Shown here one piece after another: positions 55,222-63,796 of a stretch of DNA of 64,000 nucleotides (within the stretch, counting starts at the first letter, position 1; each line of letters starts with the position of its first letter). This stretch comes from Anaerostipes amylophilus (GTDB lineage Bacteria; Bacillota; Clostridia; Lachnospirales; Lachnospiraceae). Below the pieces are notes generated by a model that was not told the DNA's origin, did not search any database, and saw nothing but the letters and a program-made list of their open reading frames with translations. A program made the translations under genes and the position numbers. The DNA lies in the NCBI RefSeq assembly GCF_025567365.1, contig NZ_JAOQJG010000005.1, forward strand, positions 1 to 64,000. The letters are read 5' to 3'.

Positions 55222-56538
55222 TTACTCACTTAAAAAACCAGAATAATTCTGTACTAACAACTGTGACTGGATCTGTTTGATCGTTTCAAGGATAACTCCA
55301 ACGACGATGATGATGGATGTTCCTCCAAATGAAACGCTTGCTCCAAATACTCCGTTAAAGAAGAATGGAACGACTGCCACGATTGTCAGTCCTGCAGCAC
55401 CTATAAATATAATATATTTTAATATTTTATTCAAATAATCTACTGTAGGTTTTCCCGGTCGGATTCCTGGGATAAATCCACCCTGTTTCTTCATATTGTT
55501 TGAAATCTCTAATGGATTAAATGTAATCGATGTATAAAAATAAGCAAACAGTATTACTAAAACAATGTAGATCAATAAACCGATTGATCTCTTCGGATGG
55601 GATGCATCAAACCAGGTAGATGAGTTCAAACTTGTTAATGCTTTTCCAATGAATCCGTTATTTTCGTATTTTAAGACATTCTGCAGCATGATTGGGAACT
55701 GCATAATGGATGATGCAAAGATGATTGGGATTACACCTGCTGTATTGACTTTCAGTGGAATATTACTCTGCTGTCCGCCAACCAGTTTTCTTCCCTGCAT
55801 CTTCTTAGAATACTGTACTGGGATATGTCTTTCCGCATCAGATAAAATGACAACGAATACGACAACTGCCAGAACAACTCCTACGATCACACATCCTGCG
55901 ATCAGAGCTGGTCCGATCTGTTTTCCCTTCATAAACTGATTATAAAGAGAAGTAAAGTCTCCCGGCATTCCGGATACAATGTTTACGAGCAGGATAATGG
56001 AAATACCATTTCCAATTCCACTCTCTGTGATACGTTCTCCAAGCCACATAACCAGAACTGCACCTGCGGTTAAAGCAATGATCATTGTAAAAATGGTAAA
56101 CGTTGTATAATTGGTGCCTAATGCACCTTGATTGGCAAATCCGATCGCAAGACCAGCACCCTCAATCACTGCGAGTACAACCGTTACATATCTTGTAATC
56201 TTTGCCATTCTTTTTCTTCCGTCTTCTCCATCTTTCTGCATCTCTTCAAGCGCTGGAATAACGATCGTCATCAGCTGCATGATGATGGAAGATGTGATAT
56301 ACGGTGTTACACTTAATGCAAATACTGACATCTGCATGAAGGAGCCTCCGGTAAAAGAGTTCAAAAGGTTGAACGAATCACCTAATGTACTCTTTAAGTA
56401 GGCACTGATCTGTGCACTATCTATCTCCGGAATTGGTAATTGTGATCCAAAACGTACAACAATAAGAATTAGTGTCGTAAATAATAGCTTCTTTCTTAAT
56501 TGCTTGTTTTTAAAAGCGCTGACAACAGCGTTTGACAT
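55222..56538 (-). CDS. secY: Protein translocase subunit SecY
   Basis: SecY is the membrane channel for protein export and insertion. The 438-residue protein has ten membrane segments, beginning KKLLFTTLILIVVRFGSQLP, with the plug region DSFNLLNSFTGGSFMQMSVF and cytosolic loops that bind SecA. AGGTGATCTAGT precedes the ATG, 2 nt past rplO. It is followed by competing hairpins that may lower expression of adk and later genes. Confidence 0.97.
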   Translation of the reverse strand: MSNAVVSAFKNKQLRKKLLFTTLILIVVRFGSQLPIPEIDSAQISAYLKSTLGDSFNLLNSFTGGSFMQMSVFALSVTPYITSSIIMQLMTIVIPALEEMQKDGEDGRKRMAKITRYVTVVLAVIEGAGLAIGFANQGALGTNYTTFTIFTMIIALTAGAVLVMWLGERITESGIGNGISIILLVNIVSGMPGDFTSLYNQFMKGKQIGPALIAGCVIVGVVLAVVVFVVILSDAERHIPVQYSKKMQGRKLVGGQQSNIPLKVNTAGVIPIIFASSIMQFPIMLQNVLKYENNGFIGKALTSLNSSTWFDASHPKRSIGLLIYIVLVILFAYFYTSITFNPLEISNNMKKQGGFIPGIRPGKPTVDYLNKILKYIIFIGAAGLTIVAVVPFFFNGVFGASVSFGGTSIIIVVGVILETIKQIQSQLLVQNYSGFLSE

Positions 56539-56539
56539 A

Positions 56540-56983
56540 CTAGATCACCTCAGCTTTTCCTCCAAGTGCTTCGATCTTCTCCTTAGCACTAGCACTAAAC
56601 GCATTTGCTTTTACATTTAATTTCTTTGTTAATTCACCGTTTCCTAAGATTTTAACTCCATCTCTAGGATTTTTAACGATTCCTGCTTCGATTAAAGCTT
56701 CTACAGATACTTCTGCTCCGTCTTCAAATCTTTCTAAAGCTGAAAGGTTGATACCAACGATTTCCTTAGAGTTTCTGCATTTGAAACCTCTCTTAGGAAG
56801 ACGTCTGTATAAAGGCATCTGTCCACCTTCGAATCCAGGTCTTACTCCACCACCTGAACGAGCTTTCTGTCCTTTATGTCCTTTACCTGCAGTTTTTCCA
56901 TTTCCTGAACCATGTCCACGACCTCTTCTGAAAGCGTCGCTGTGCTTAGATCCTTCTGCAGGGCGTAAGTTTGATAATTCCAT
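56540..56983 (-). CDS. rplO: 50S ribosomal protein L15
   Basis: L15 is a late-assembling 50S protein. The 147-residue sequence starts MELSNLRPAEGSKHSDAFRR and has the Gly/Lys-rich GHGSGNGKTAGKGHKGQKAR and GFEGGQMPLYRRLPKRGF. AAGGAGGTGTAACGGA precedes the ATG. Confidence 0.97.
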   Translation of the reverse strand: MELSNLRPAEGSKHSDAFRRGRGHGSGNGKTAGKGHKGQKARSGGGVRPGFEGGQMPLYRRLPKRGFKCRNSKEIVGINLSALERFEDGAEVSVEALIEAGIVKNPRDGVKILGNGELTKKLNVKANAFSASAKEKIEALGGKAEVI

Positions 56984-57010
56984 TCCGTTACACCTCCTTG
57001 CCGAATATTA

Positions 57011-57193
57011 TTAGATTTCTTCTACTTTAACTAAATGTTTCACCTGGTGAATCATTCCGCGTGTTGCTGCGTTATCAGGCAGCTCAACTGTTTTGTGAAG
57101 TTTTTTAAGACCTAATGCTTCAACAGTTTTTTTGTGCTTTGGAATTGCACCAATTGTAGATTTTACTAATGTAATTTTTAATTTATCTGCCAT
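57011..57193 (-). CDS. rpmD: 50S ribosomal protein L30
   Basis: The 60-residue protein matches bacterial L30 (KITLVKSTIGAIPKHKKTVE, then LGLKKLHKTVELPD and GMIHQVKHLVKVEEI). It lies between rpsE and rplO in the standard spc order, 13 nt after rpsE. Confidence 0.96.
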   Translation of the reverse strand: MADKLKITLVKSTIGAIPKHKKTVEALGLKKLHKTVELPDNAATRGMIHQVKHLVKVEEI

Positions 57194-57206
57194 TTCAAAA
57201 TTCCTC

Positions 57207-57716
57207 CTATCCTAAGAGCTCTTCTACTGATTTTCCACGTAGTTTTGCTACCTGCTCTGGAGTTTTTAAGTTCTTTAATCCTTCGATTGTTGCTAATACA
57301 ACATTCTGTTTGTTGTTAGAACCTAAAGATTTTGAACGGATGTTTGTATATCCTGCAAGTTCCAGAACGATACGGGAAGGTCCACCAGCGATGATACCAG
57401 TACCTTCTGGAGATGTTTTTAATAATACAGATGCTCCACCGAAGTTTCCTGTAAAGTCGTGTGGTGTTGTTCCTTTTTCATCGATTGGTACTTCAACAAG
57501 GCTCTTCATAGCTGCTTCTTTTCCTTTGCGGATAGCTTCTGGAATTTCAGCTGCTTTCCCTAATCCAGCACCAACATGACCATTTTTATCCCCTACTACA
57601 ACCAGTGCTGCAAATCTCATGTTACGTCCACCTTTTACTACTTTAGTAACACGTTTGATGGATACAACTCTTTCTTCCAGCTCTAACTGACTAGGGTCAA
57701 TAAGTGTATGCTTCAT
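57207..57716 (-). CDS. rpsE: 30S ribosomal protein S5
   Basis: S5 helps decoding accuracy and mRNA unwinding at entry. The 169-residue protein has the dsRNA-binding-like VSIKRVTKVVKGGRNMRFAA, GHVGAGLGKAAEIPEAIRKG and GIIAGGPSRIVLELAG. Spacing to rplR and rpmD is 14 and 13 nt. Confidence 0.97.
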   Translation of the reverse strand: MKHTLIDPSQLELEERVVSIKRVTKVVKGGRNMRFAALVVVGDKNGHVGAGLGKAAEIPEAIRKGKEAAMKSLVEVPIDEKGTTPHDFTGNFGGASVLLKTSPEGTGIIAGGPSRIVLELAGYTNIRSKSLGSNNKQNVVLATIEGLKNLKTPEQVAKLRGKSVEELLG

Positions 57717-57730
57717 TTGACTTCCTCCTA

Positions 57731-58099
57731 TTAGAATTTCAGACCAGCTTCACGAGCTGCATCTGCTAATGCTTCAATTTTACCATGATAAATAAATCCG
57801 CCTCTGTCAAAGACAACTTCTGTGATACCTTTTGCTAAAGCTCTTTCAGCGATTACTTTACCTAAGTAGCTAGCTGCGGCAACATCATTTGTTTTTTCCA
57901 GTTCTGCCTTTACGTCTTTCTGAGTTGTTGAAGCAGATACTAATGTATTTCCAACAGTGTCGTCAATAATCTGAGCGTACATATGATCATTACTTCTAAA
58001 TACACTTAAGCGAGGTCTTTCGCTTGTTCCATTGATTCGATTACGAAGCTTGTAGTGTTTTTTCGCACGAATCTTGCTTCTTGATTCTTTTCTAATCAT
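57731..58099 (-). CDS. rplR: 50S ribosomal protein L18
   Basis: L18 binds 5S rRNA in the central protuberance. The 122-residue protein shows RSKIRAKKHYKLRNRINGTS, RPRLSVFRSNDHMYAQIIDD and VFDRGGFIYHGKIEALADAA. It follows rplF by 14 nt. Confidence 0.97.
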   Translation of the reverse strand: MIRKESRSKIRAKKHYKLRNRINGTSERPRLSVFRSNDHMYAQIIDDTVGNTLVSASTTQKDVKAELEKTNDVAAASYLGKVIAERALAKGITEVVFDRGGFIYHGKIEALADAAREAGLKF

Positions 58100-58113
58100 C
58101 CTATATCACTCCT

Positions 58114-58656
58114 TTATTTAGCCCCAGTTTTTCCAACTTTACGTCTGATAACTTCATCAGCATACTTAATACCTTTACCTTTGTAAGGTTCTGGTTTTCT
58201 AAGACTTCTGATTTCAGCTGCGTACTGTCCAACTTTTTCTTTGTCGATACCTTTAACGATAATAATGTTCTGTCCGTCCATCTCTGTTTCGATTCCTTCT
58301 GGATCAGTCATAACTACCGGATGAGAGAAACCAAGGTTGAAAGTGATTTCTTTTCCTTTTTTCTGTGCTCTGTAACCAACACCGTTGATTTCAAGCTTCT
58401 TTTCGTATCCTTCAGATACACCTGTGATCATGTTTGCGATCAAAGATCTTGTAAGACCATGTAAAGATTTCATTTTCTTTAAGTCATTTGGTCTTGTTAC
58501 GACAACCTGATTATCTTCCTGTTTGATTGTCATTTCTACTGGTAAACATTTTTCTAATGTTCCTTTAGGACCTTTTACAGTCACTTTGTTTCCTTCTTCA
58601 ATCTTTACCTCTACTCCTGCAGGGATAGCGATTGGTAATCTACCTATACGAGACAT
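58114..58656 (-). CDS. rplF: 50S ribosomal protein L6
   Basis: L6 lies at the base of the L7/L12 stalk. The 180-residue protein begins MSRIGRLPIAIPAGVEVKIE and has LHGLTRSLIANMITGVSEG and the C-terminal PEPYKGKGIKYADEVIRRK. AAGGAGGTAACCT precedes the ATG. Confidence 0.97.
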   Translation of the reverse strand: MSRIGRLPIAIPAGVEVKIEEGNKVTVKGPKGTLEKCLPVEMTIKQEDNQVVVTRPNDLKKMKSLHGLTRSLIANMITGVSEGYEKKLEINGVGYRAQKKGKEITFNLGFSHPVVMTDPEGIETEMDGQNIIIVKGIDKEKVGQYAAEIRSLRKPEPYKGKGIKYADEVIRRKVGKTGAK

Positions 58657-58745
58657 AGGTTACCTCCTTAAATTGTCGGAAGGGACAGGGTTGGTGTCCC
58701 TTCTGTTTTCAGAATTTGTGAATATCGGTGTTTGTAAGGTAAATC

Positions 58746-59147
58746 TTACCAAACAAATGCTAATACTTCTCCACCCACGTTCTGTTTTCTTGCTTCTTTA
58801 TCTGTTAACAGTCCTTTGTTTGTAGAGATGATCGCAATACCAAGTCCTCCTAATACTTTAGGAAGCTCTTCAGCTCCTGCGTATACTCTAAGTCCTGGTT
58901 TAGAGATTCTCTTAAGTCCTGTAATGATTTTTTCATTTTTGTTAGCACCATATTTTAATGTGATTACGATTGTGCTGAAAGAACCTTCTTCTTTGATGTC
59001 ATATGCTTTGATGAAACCTTCTTTTAATAAGATTTCTGCAATCGCTGTCTTCATCTTAGAAGCAGGAATTTCTACTGTATCATGTTTCGCAGTATTTGCG
59101 TTACGGATTCTTGTAAGCATATCTGCAATAGGATCGCTCATTGTCAT
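58746..59147 (-). CDS. rpsH: 30S ribosomal protein S8
   Basis: S8 binds the central domain of 16S rRNA. The 133-residue protein has SDPIADMLTRIRNANTAKHD and the C-terminal GLGIAIISTNKGLLTDKEAR. AGGAGGAACACGAAA precedes the first ATG; a second ATG two codons later is possible. A 89-nt gap with a GGGACAGGGTTGGTGTCCC-type hairpin separates it from rplF. Confidence 0.96.
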   Translation of the reverse strand: MTMSDPIADMLTRIRNANTAKHDTVEIPASKMKTAIAEILLKEGFIKAYDIKEEGSFSTIVITLKYGANKNEKIITGLKRISKPGLRVYAGAEELPKVLGGLGIAIISTNKGLLTDKEARKQNVGGEVLAFVW

Positions 59148-59171
59148 TTTCGTGTTCCTCCTTCCTTAATC

Positions 59172-59357
59172 TTACCAGCTTGCCTTTTTGACACCTGGAA
59201 TCTGTCCTTTATATGCTAATTCACGGAAGCAAACTCTGCAGATACCATATTTTCTTAAATATGCATGTGGACGTCCGCAGATTCTGCAACGGCTGTATTC
59301 TCTTGTTGAGAATTTTGCTTTTCTTTTCTGTTTTGCAACCATTGACTTCTTAGCCAT
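59172..59357 (-). CDS. rpsZ: 30S ribosomal protein S14, zinc-binding type Z
   Basis: The 61-residue S14 is the zinc-containing (C+) form with CRICGRPHAYLRKYGICRVC, i.e. two CxxC pairs. It follows rplE by 14 nt in the spc operon. Confidence 0.96.
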   Translation of the reverse strand: MAKKSMVAKQKRKAKFSTREYSRCRICGRPHAYLRKYGICRVCFRELAYKGQIPGVKKASW

Positions 59358-59371
59358 GGGAACCCTCCTAA

Positions 59372-59911
59372 CTATTTCTTAAACGGCATACCAAATAAAG
59401 TTAATAATTCACGAGCTTCTTCATCAGTGTTCGCTGTTGTAACGAAGATGATGTCCATACCTCTTACTTTGTCTACTTTATCGTATTCGATTTCTGGGAA
59501 AATTAACTGTTCTTTAATACCTAATGCATAGTTACCTCTTCCATCGAAAGAGTTCTGGTTAACTCCTCTGAAGTCACGTACTCGAGGTAATGCTAAGTTA
59601 ATTAAACGATCAGCGAATTCATACATTCTTTCACCACGTAATGTAACTTTGCATCCGATAGGCATACCTTCTCTTAATTTGAAGTTCGCAACAGATTTCT
59701 TTGCTCTTGTTACGACTGCTTTCTGTCCAGCGATCTTTTCAAGATCAGCTACTGCAGATTCTAAAACTTTTTTATTTTCTTTTGCTTCACCAACACCCAT
59801 GTTGATTACGATCTTCTCGAGTTTTGGTACCTGCATAATATTGCTGTATTCGAATTTCTTCATCATAGCATCTTTGATCTGATTGCTATACTGTTCATGT
59901 AATCTACTCAC
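59372..59911 (-). CDS. rplE: 50S ribosomal protein L5
   Basis: L5 binds 5S rRNA and contacts P-site tRNA. The 179-residue sequence has MQVPKLEKIVINMGVGEAKE, KLREGMPIGCKVTLRGERMY and RDFRGVNQNSFDGRGNYALG. It lies 22 nt after rplX. Confidence 0.97.
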   Translation of the reverse strand: MSRLHEQYSNQIKDAMMKKFEYSNIMQVPKLEKIVINMGVGEAKENKKVLESAVADLEKIAGQKAVVTRAKKSVANFKLREGMPIGCKVTLRGERMYEFADRLINLALPRVRDFRGVNQNSFDGRGNYALGIKEQLIFPEIEYDKVDKVRGMDIIFVTTANTDEEARELLTLFGMPFKK

Positions 59912-59933
59912 TTGCGTAAACCTCCTCTCTTAA

Positions 59934-60245
59934 TTAGTCAATGACTTCGCCTGTTGCACGTGCAACACGAACTTTTTTACCGTCAACTACTTTATATCCA
60001 ATTTTTGTTGTTTTTCCATTGTGCACTAACATTACATTGGAAACATCCATTGGGCCTTCCTGGCTTACGATACCACCCTGCTGGTTTGCAGGACTTGGTT
60101 TTGTATGCTTTGTGATCATGTTGGCACCTTCAACTGTTACAGTACCTTTTTTATGATCAACAGCAATTACTTTTCCTTCTTTGTCTTTATCTTTACCAGC
60201 GATAATCTTAACTAAATCGCCTTTTTTAATTTTAATTGCTGACAC
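59934..60245 (-). CDS. rplX: 50S ribosomal protein L24
   Basis: L24 initiates 50S assembly. The 103-residue protein carries the KOW motif KKGDLVKIIAGKDKDKEGKV and ends RVARATGEVID. It is 12 nt after rplN. Confidence 0.97.
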   Translation of the reverse strand: MSAIKIKKGDLVKIIAGKDKDKEGKVIAVDHKKGTVTVEGANMITKHTKPSPANQQGGIVSQEGPMDVSNVMLVHNGKTTKIGYKVVDGKKVRVARATGEVID

Positions 60246-60257
60246 AGTGTTTCCTCC

Positions 60258-60626
60258 TTATAATACTTCTGGTGCTAATGAAACAATCTTCATGAATTTC
60301 TTGTCTCTAAGCTCTCTTGCCACTGGTCCGAAGATACGAGTTCCTTTTGGGTTCATATCATCTTTAATAATTACAGCAGCATTTTCGTCAAATTTGATAT
60401 AAGAACCATCTTTACGACGGGCACCTTTCTTTGTACGAACAACAACTGCTCTTACTACGTCACCTTTTTTTACAACACCGCCTGGTGTTGCATCTTTGAC
60501 TGTAGCAACGATAACATCACCGATGTTAGCATATCTTCTTGTAGATCCTCCTAACACACGAATGCAAAGGATTTCTTTTGCTCCTGTGTTGTCGGCTACT
60601 CTAAGTCTTGACTCCTGCTGAATCAT
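60258..60626 (-). CDS. rplN: 50S ribosomal protein L14
   Basis: L14 lies at the subunit interface. The sequence has MIQQESRLRVADNTGAKEIL and the family region ANIGDVIVATVKDATPGGVV. The ATG at 60626 gives the universal 122 residues with AAAGGAG upstream; the earlier ATG in the rpsQ-rplN gap adds eight residues and is rejected. Confidence 0.97.
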   Translation of the reverse strand: MIQQESRLRVADNTGAKEILCIRVLGGSTRRYANIGDVIVATVKDATPGGVVKKGDVVRAVVVRTKKGARRKDGSYIKFDENAAVIIKDDMNPKGTRIFGPVARELRDKKFMKIVSLAPEVL

Positions 60627-60656
60627 GCCTTTATTCTCCTTTCCAACCAAGCAAAA

Positions 60657-60911
60657 TTATTTTGCTCTTTCGATAATTTCAACAAGTCTCCATCTCTTAT
60701 CTTTAGAAAGAGGTCTTGTTTCCATAACCTTTACTCTATCTCCAATGTTACATTCGTTATTTTCGTCATGAGCTTTTAATTTGTAAGTTCTTTTAACGAT
60801 CTTTTTATATAAAGGATGTTTTACGTTGTCTTCGATTGCAACTACGATTGTTTTATCCATTTTATCACTAACGACTTTCCCTACACGGGTTTTTCTTAAA
60901 TTTCTTTCCAC
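60657..60911 (-). CDS. rpsQ: 30S ribosomal protein S17
   Basis: S17 binds the 5' domain of 16S rRNA. The 84-residue protein has ERNLRKTRVGKVVSDKMDKT, VAIEDNVKHPLYKKIVKRT and GDRVKVMETRPLSKDKRWRL, an OB fold. Confidence 0.97.
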   Translation of the reverse strand: MERNLRKTRVGKVVSDKMDKTIVVAIEDNVKHPLYKKIVKRTYKLKAHDENNECNIGDRVKVMETRPLSKDKRWRLVEIIERAK

Positions 60912-60938
60912 AACAAATTCCTCCTTTCGAAATGATTA

Positions 60939-61142
60939 CTAAGCGTTTGCTTTTGCTGTAATTGCACCCTGAATACGTGCAATATTTCTTCTAACTTCTT
61001 TAATTCTGCTTGTATTCTCAAGTTGGTTTGTTGCATTCTGGAATCTTAAGTTGAATAATTCCTTTTTCGCAGCTACTAGCTCATTATTTAATTCGTCTAC
61101 TGACTTATTATTTAATTCTTTTACAAAATCTCTAGTTTTCAC
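60939..61142 (-). CDS. rpmC: 50S ribosomal protein L29
   Basis: The coiled-coil L29 sits by the exit tunnel. MKTRDFVKELNNKSVDELNN and the C-terminal RRNIARIQGAITAKANA are typical. A GTG at 61142 lies 8 nt after AAGGCGG and gives 67 residues; another GTG at 61151 is too close to it. The start overlaps the rplP end by 11 nt. Confidence 0.94.
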   Translation of the reverse strand: MKTRDFVKELNNKSVDELNNELVAAKKELFNLRFQNATNQLENTSRIKEVRRNIARIQGAITAKANA

Positions 61143-61569
61143 TGTTGTCACCGCCTTCTAAAGCTTCACGAGAAACAATCTTACACTTAATTGGTAATTT
61201 GTGTACTGCAAGACGTAATGCTTCTTTTGCAATTTCTTCGCTTACACCAGAAATTTCGAACATTACACGTCCTGGTTTAACAACTGCTACCCAATATTCT
61301 AAGTTACCTTTACCTTTACCCATTCGAGTTTCAGCTGGCTGAGCTGTTACTGGTTTGTCAGGGAAAATTTTAATCCAAACTTTACCACCACGTTTGATGT
61401 AACGAGTCATAGCTACACGGGCTGCTTCGATCTGGTTTGCTGTGATCCATGCTGGCTCAGTTGCTACGATACCATACTCACCGTAAGTGATCTTATTACC
61501 GCGTAATGCTTTTCCGCGCATGCTTCCACGGAACTGTTTACGACGTTTTACTCTTTTTGGCATTAACAT
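61132..61569 (-). CDS. rplP: 50S ribosomal protein L16
   Basis: L16 contacts A-site tRNA. The 145-residue protein begins MLMPKRVKRRKQFRGSMRGK and has AWITANQIEAARVAMTRYIK and FPDKPVTAQPAETRMGKGKG. The first ATG follows AAGGGGG by 9 nt and shares bases with the end of rpsC, implying coupled translation. Confidence 0.97.
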   Translation of the reverse strand: MLMPKRVKRRKQFRGSMRGKALRGNKITYGEYGIVATEPAWITANQIEAARVAMTRYIKRGGKVWIKIFPDKPVTAQPAETRMGKGKGNLEYWVAVVKPGRVMFEISGVSEEIAKEALRLAVHKLPIKCKIVSREALEGGDNSEN

Positions 61570-62219
61570 TATTTATTTCCCCCTTCCTTTTTTGATGGAA
61601 GTACTTCACCATGGTAAATCCATGTTTTAACTCCGACTTTACCATATGTTGTATCTGCTTCTGCAAATCCATAATCAATGTTAGCACGAAGTGTCTGTAG
61701 AGGAATTGTTCCCTCGCTGTAGAATTCTGTTCGTGCCATATCTGCTCCACCTAAACGTCCGGATACAGATGTTTTGATTCCAAGAGCTCCAGCTCTCATT
61801 GTACGCTGCATGCAAGATTTCATTGCACGTCTGAAAGAAATACGATTTTCAAGCTGCTGTGCAATATTCTCTGCAACTAACTGAGCATCTTTGTCTGGTC
61901 TTTTTACTTCTTTAACATCGATCAGTAATTTTTTGTCTGTCATTTTCTGAAGATCTTTTTTCAGTTCTTCGATGGAAGATCCACCTTTACCGATTACTAC
62001 TCCAGGTTTTGCTGTATATACGATTAATTTTACTCTGTCGGAAGCTCTTTCGATTTCAATCTTAGAAATTCCAGCATTGTATAATCTTTTCTTTACATAT
62101 TTTCTGATTTTGTCGTCTTCTACAAGGTTGTCTGCAAAAGCGTCTTCTGCATACCATCTAGAATCCCAATCTTTAATAATTCCGACTCTCAGACCATGAG
62201 GATTAACTTTCTGTCCCAT
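61569..62219 (-). CDS. rpsC: 30S ribosomal protein S3
   Basis: S3 forms the mRNA entry channel. The 216-residue protein has GQKVNPHGLRVGIIKDWDSR, the KH-domain GKGGSSIEELKKDLQ and the C-terminal GVKTWIYHGEVLPSKKEGG. It follows rplV by 16 nt. Confidence 0.97.
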   Translation of the reverse strand: MGQKVNPHGLRVGIIKDWDSRWYAEDAFADNLVEDDKIRKYVKKRLYNAGISKIEIERASDRVKLIVYTAKPGVVIGKGGSSIEELKKDLQKMTDKKLLIDVKEVKRPDKDAQLVAENIAQQLENRISFRRAMKSCMQRTMRAGALGIKTSVSGRLGGADMARTEFYSEGTIPLQTLRANIDYGFAEADTTYGKVGVKTWIYHGEVLPSKKEGGNK

Positions 62220-62235
62220 GTTTGCCTCCTTCTAT

Positions 62236-62625
62236 CTATCTTTCATCAAGCACTACTGTAATGTGGCTCATTCTATGTTCGATTCTGTAAGCTCTACCCT
62301 GTGCTCTAGGTTTAATTCTCTTCATTGTAGGTCCTTTATTTGCATAACATTCTGCAACGTAAAGGTTTGCTGGGTCCATTCCGTTATTGTTTTCTGCGTT
62401 AGCGATTGCAGATTTTAATAACTTTTCAATTAATGATGAAGCATATCTTGGATTGTAAAGTAAAATTCCAAGTGCTGTTTCTACGTCTTTTCCTCTGATC
62501 GCATCTAATACAAAAGCTGCTTTTGTTGTAGAAACTCTAGCGTTTCTTAATGTAGCTTTTGGTCTAGTATCTTTATTTGCATTTCTCTCTTTTTTGTACT
62601 GAGATCTGCTATATTTCTTTGCCAT
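62236..62625 (-). CDS. rplV: 50S ribosomal protein L22
   Basis: L22 lines the peptide exit tunnel with its hairpin. The 129-residue protein shows ALGILLYNPRYASSLIEKLL, AENNNGMDPANLYVAECYA and RIKPRAQGRAYRIEHRMSHI. AAGGAGGTTCCATATAA precedes the ATG. Confidence 0.97.
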   Translation of the reverse strand: MAKKYSRSQYKKERNANKDTRPKATLRNARVSTTKAAFVLDAIRGKDVETALGILLYNPRYASSLIEKLLKSAIANAENNNGMDPANLYVAECYANKGPTMKRIKPRAQGRAYRIEHRMSHITVVLDER

Positions 62626-62652
62626 TTATATGGAACCTCCTTCCAAAATTAA

Positions 62653-62934
62653 TTAATTCATTCCGGTTTTCTTTTCCGTTTTCTTATGTCCACGGAAAGT
62701 TCTTGTTGCTACAAACTCTCCAAGTTTGTGTCCAACCATATCTTCTGTAACGTATACCGGTACATGTTTTCTTCCATCATGAACAGCGATTGTGTGTCCT
62801 ACGAATGATGGGAAGATTGTAGAACGACGAGACCATGTTTTAATAACACTCTTGTCTCCTGCTTCGTTCATAGCGTCTACTTTGTTCAGTAAACTCTTAT
62901 CTGCAAATGGTCCTTTTTTAAGTGAACGAGCCAT
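62653..62934 (-). CDS. rpsS: 30S ribosomal protein S19
   Basis: S19 is in the 30S head. The 93-residue protein has MARSLKKGPFADKSLLNKVD, TWSRRSTIFPSFVGHTIAVH and GHKLGEFVATRTFRGH. It follows rplB by 16 nt. Confidence 0.97.
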   Translation of the reverse strand: MARSLKKGPFADKSLLNKVDAMNEAGDKSVIKTWSRRSTIFPSFVGHTIAVHDGRKHVPVYVTEDMVGHKLGEFVATRTFRGHKKTEKKTGMN

Positions 62935-62950
62935 AAGTTACCTCCTTGTA

Positions 62951-63796
62951 CTATTTAACAGTTTTACCATCTCTTCTTCTTACGATCATCTTGTTAGATT
63001 GTTTGTTTTTCTTACGTGTCTTCAATCCAAGTGCTGGTTTACCCCATGGTGTGCATGGTCCTGGTCTACCGATTCCAGTCTTACCTTCACCACCACCGTG
63101 TGGATGGTCATTAGGGTTCATAACAGAACCACGGACTGTAGGACGGATTCCCATGTTACGTTTACGTCCAGCTTTACCAATGTTCACAAGATCATGTTCG
63201 ATGTTTCCAACCTGACCAATAGTAGCGCGGCATACTACAGGCACCATTCTCATCTCGCCAGATGGTAAACGAAGTGTTGCATATTTTCCTTCTTTAGCCA
63301 TTAACTGTGCTGAGTTTCCTGCGGAACGAACTAACTGTCCACCTTTTCCAGGATGCATCTCGATGTTATGGATTTCTGTACCAACCGGAATATTTGCCAA
63401 TGGAAGGCAGTTTCCTACTTTGATTTCAGCTTCTGGTCCATTCATAACAGTTGTTCCAACTGCTAATTTGTTTGGAGCGATAATATATCTTTTTTCACCG
63501 TCTGCATAAACTAACAGAGCGATGTTAGCTGTTCTGTTTGGATCGTATTCGATTGCAGCAACTGTTGCTGGAATACCATCTTTATCATTTCTCTTAAAGT
63601 CAATAAGTCTGTATTTTCTTCTAGATCCACCTCCGCGGTGTCTTACAGTAATTTTACCCTGATTGTTACGACCAGCGTTCTTCTTTAAAGAAACTACCAG
63701 AGATTTTTCTGGTGTAGATTTTGTAATAACATCAAAATCAAGTCCAGTCATATGTCTTCTAGAAGGTGTATATGGGTTATATGATTTAATTCCCAT
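62951..63796 (-). CDS. rplB: 50S ribosomal protein L2
   Basis: L2 is needed for the peptidyl transferase centre. The 281-residue protein is complete, with MGIKSYNPYTPSRRHMTGLD, GRNNQGKITVRHRGGGSRRK and the C-terminal MNPNDHPHGGGEGKTGIGRP containing the essential histidine. AAAGGAGACTGAC precedes the ATG. Unlike most genomes, rplW is not found directly before it. Confidence 0.98.
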   Translation of the reverse strand: MGIKSYNPYTPSRRHMTGLDFDVITKSTPEKSLVVSLKKNAGRNNQGKITVRHRGGGSRRKYRLIDFKRNDKDGIPATVAAIEYDPNRTANIALLVYADGEKRYIIAPNKLAVGTTVMNGPEAEIKVGNCLPLANIPVGTEIHNIEMHPGKGGQLVRSAGNSAQLMAKEGKYATLRLPSGEMRMVPVVCRATIGQVGNIEHDLVNIGKAGRKRNMGIRPTVRGSVMNPNDHPHGGGEGKTGIGRPGPCTPWGKPALGLKTRKKNKQSNKMIVRRRDGKTVK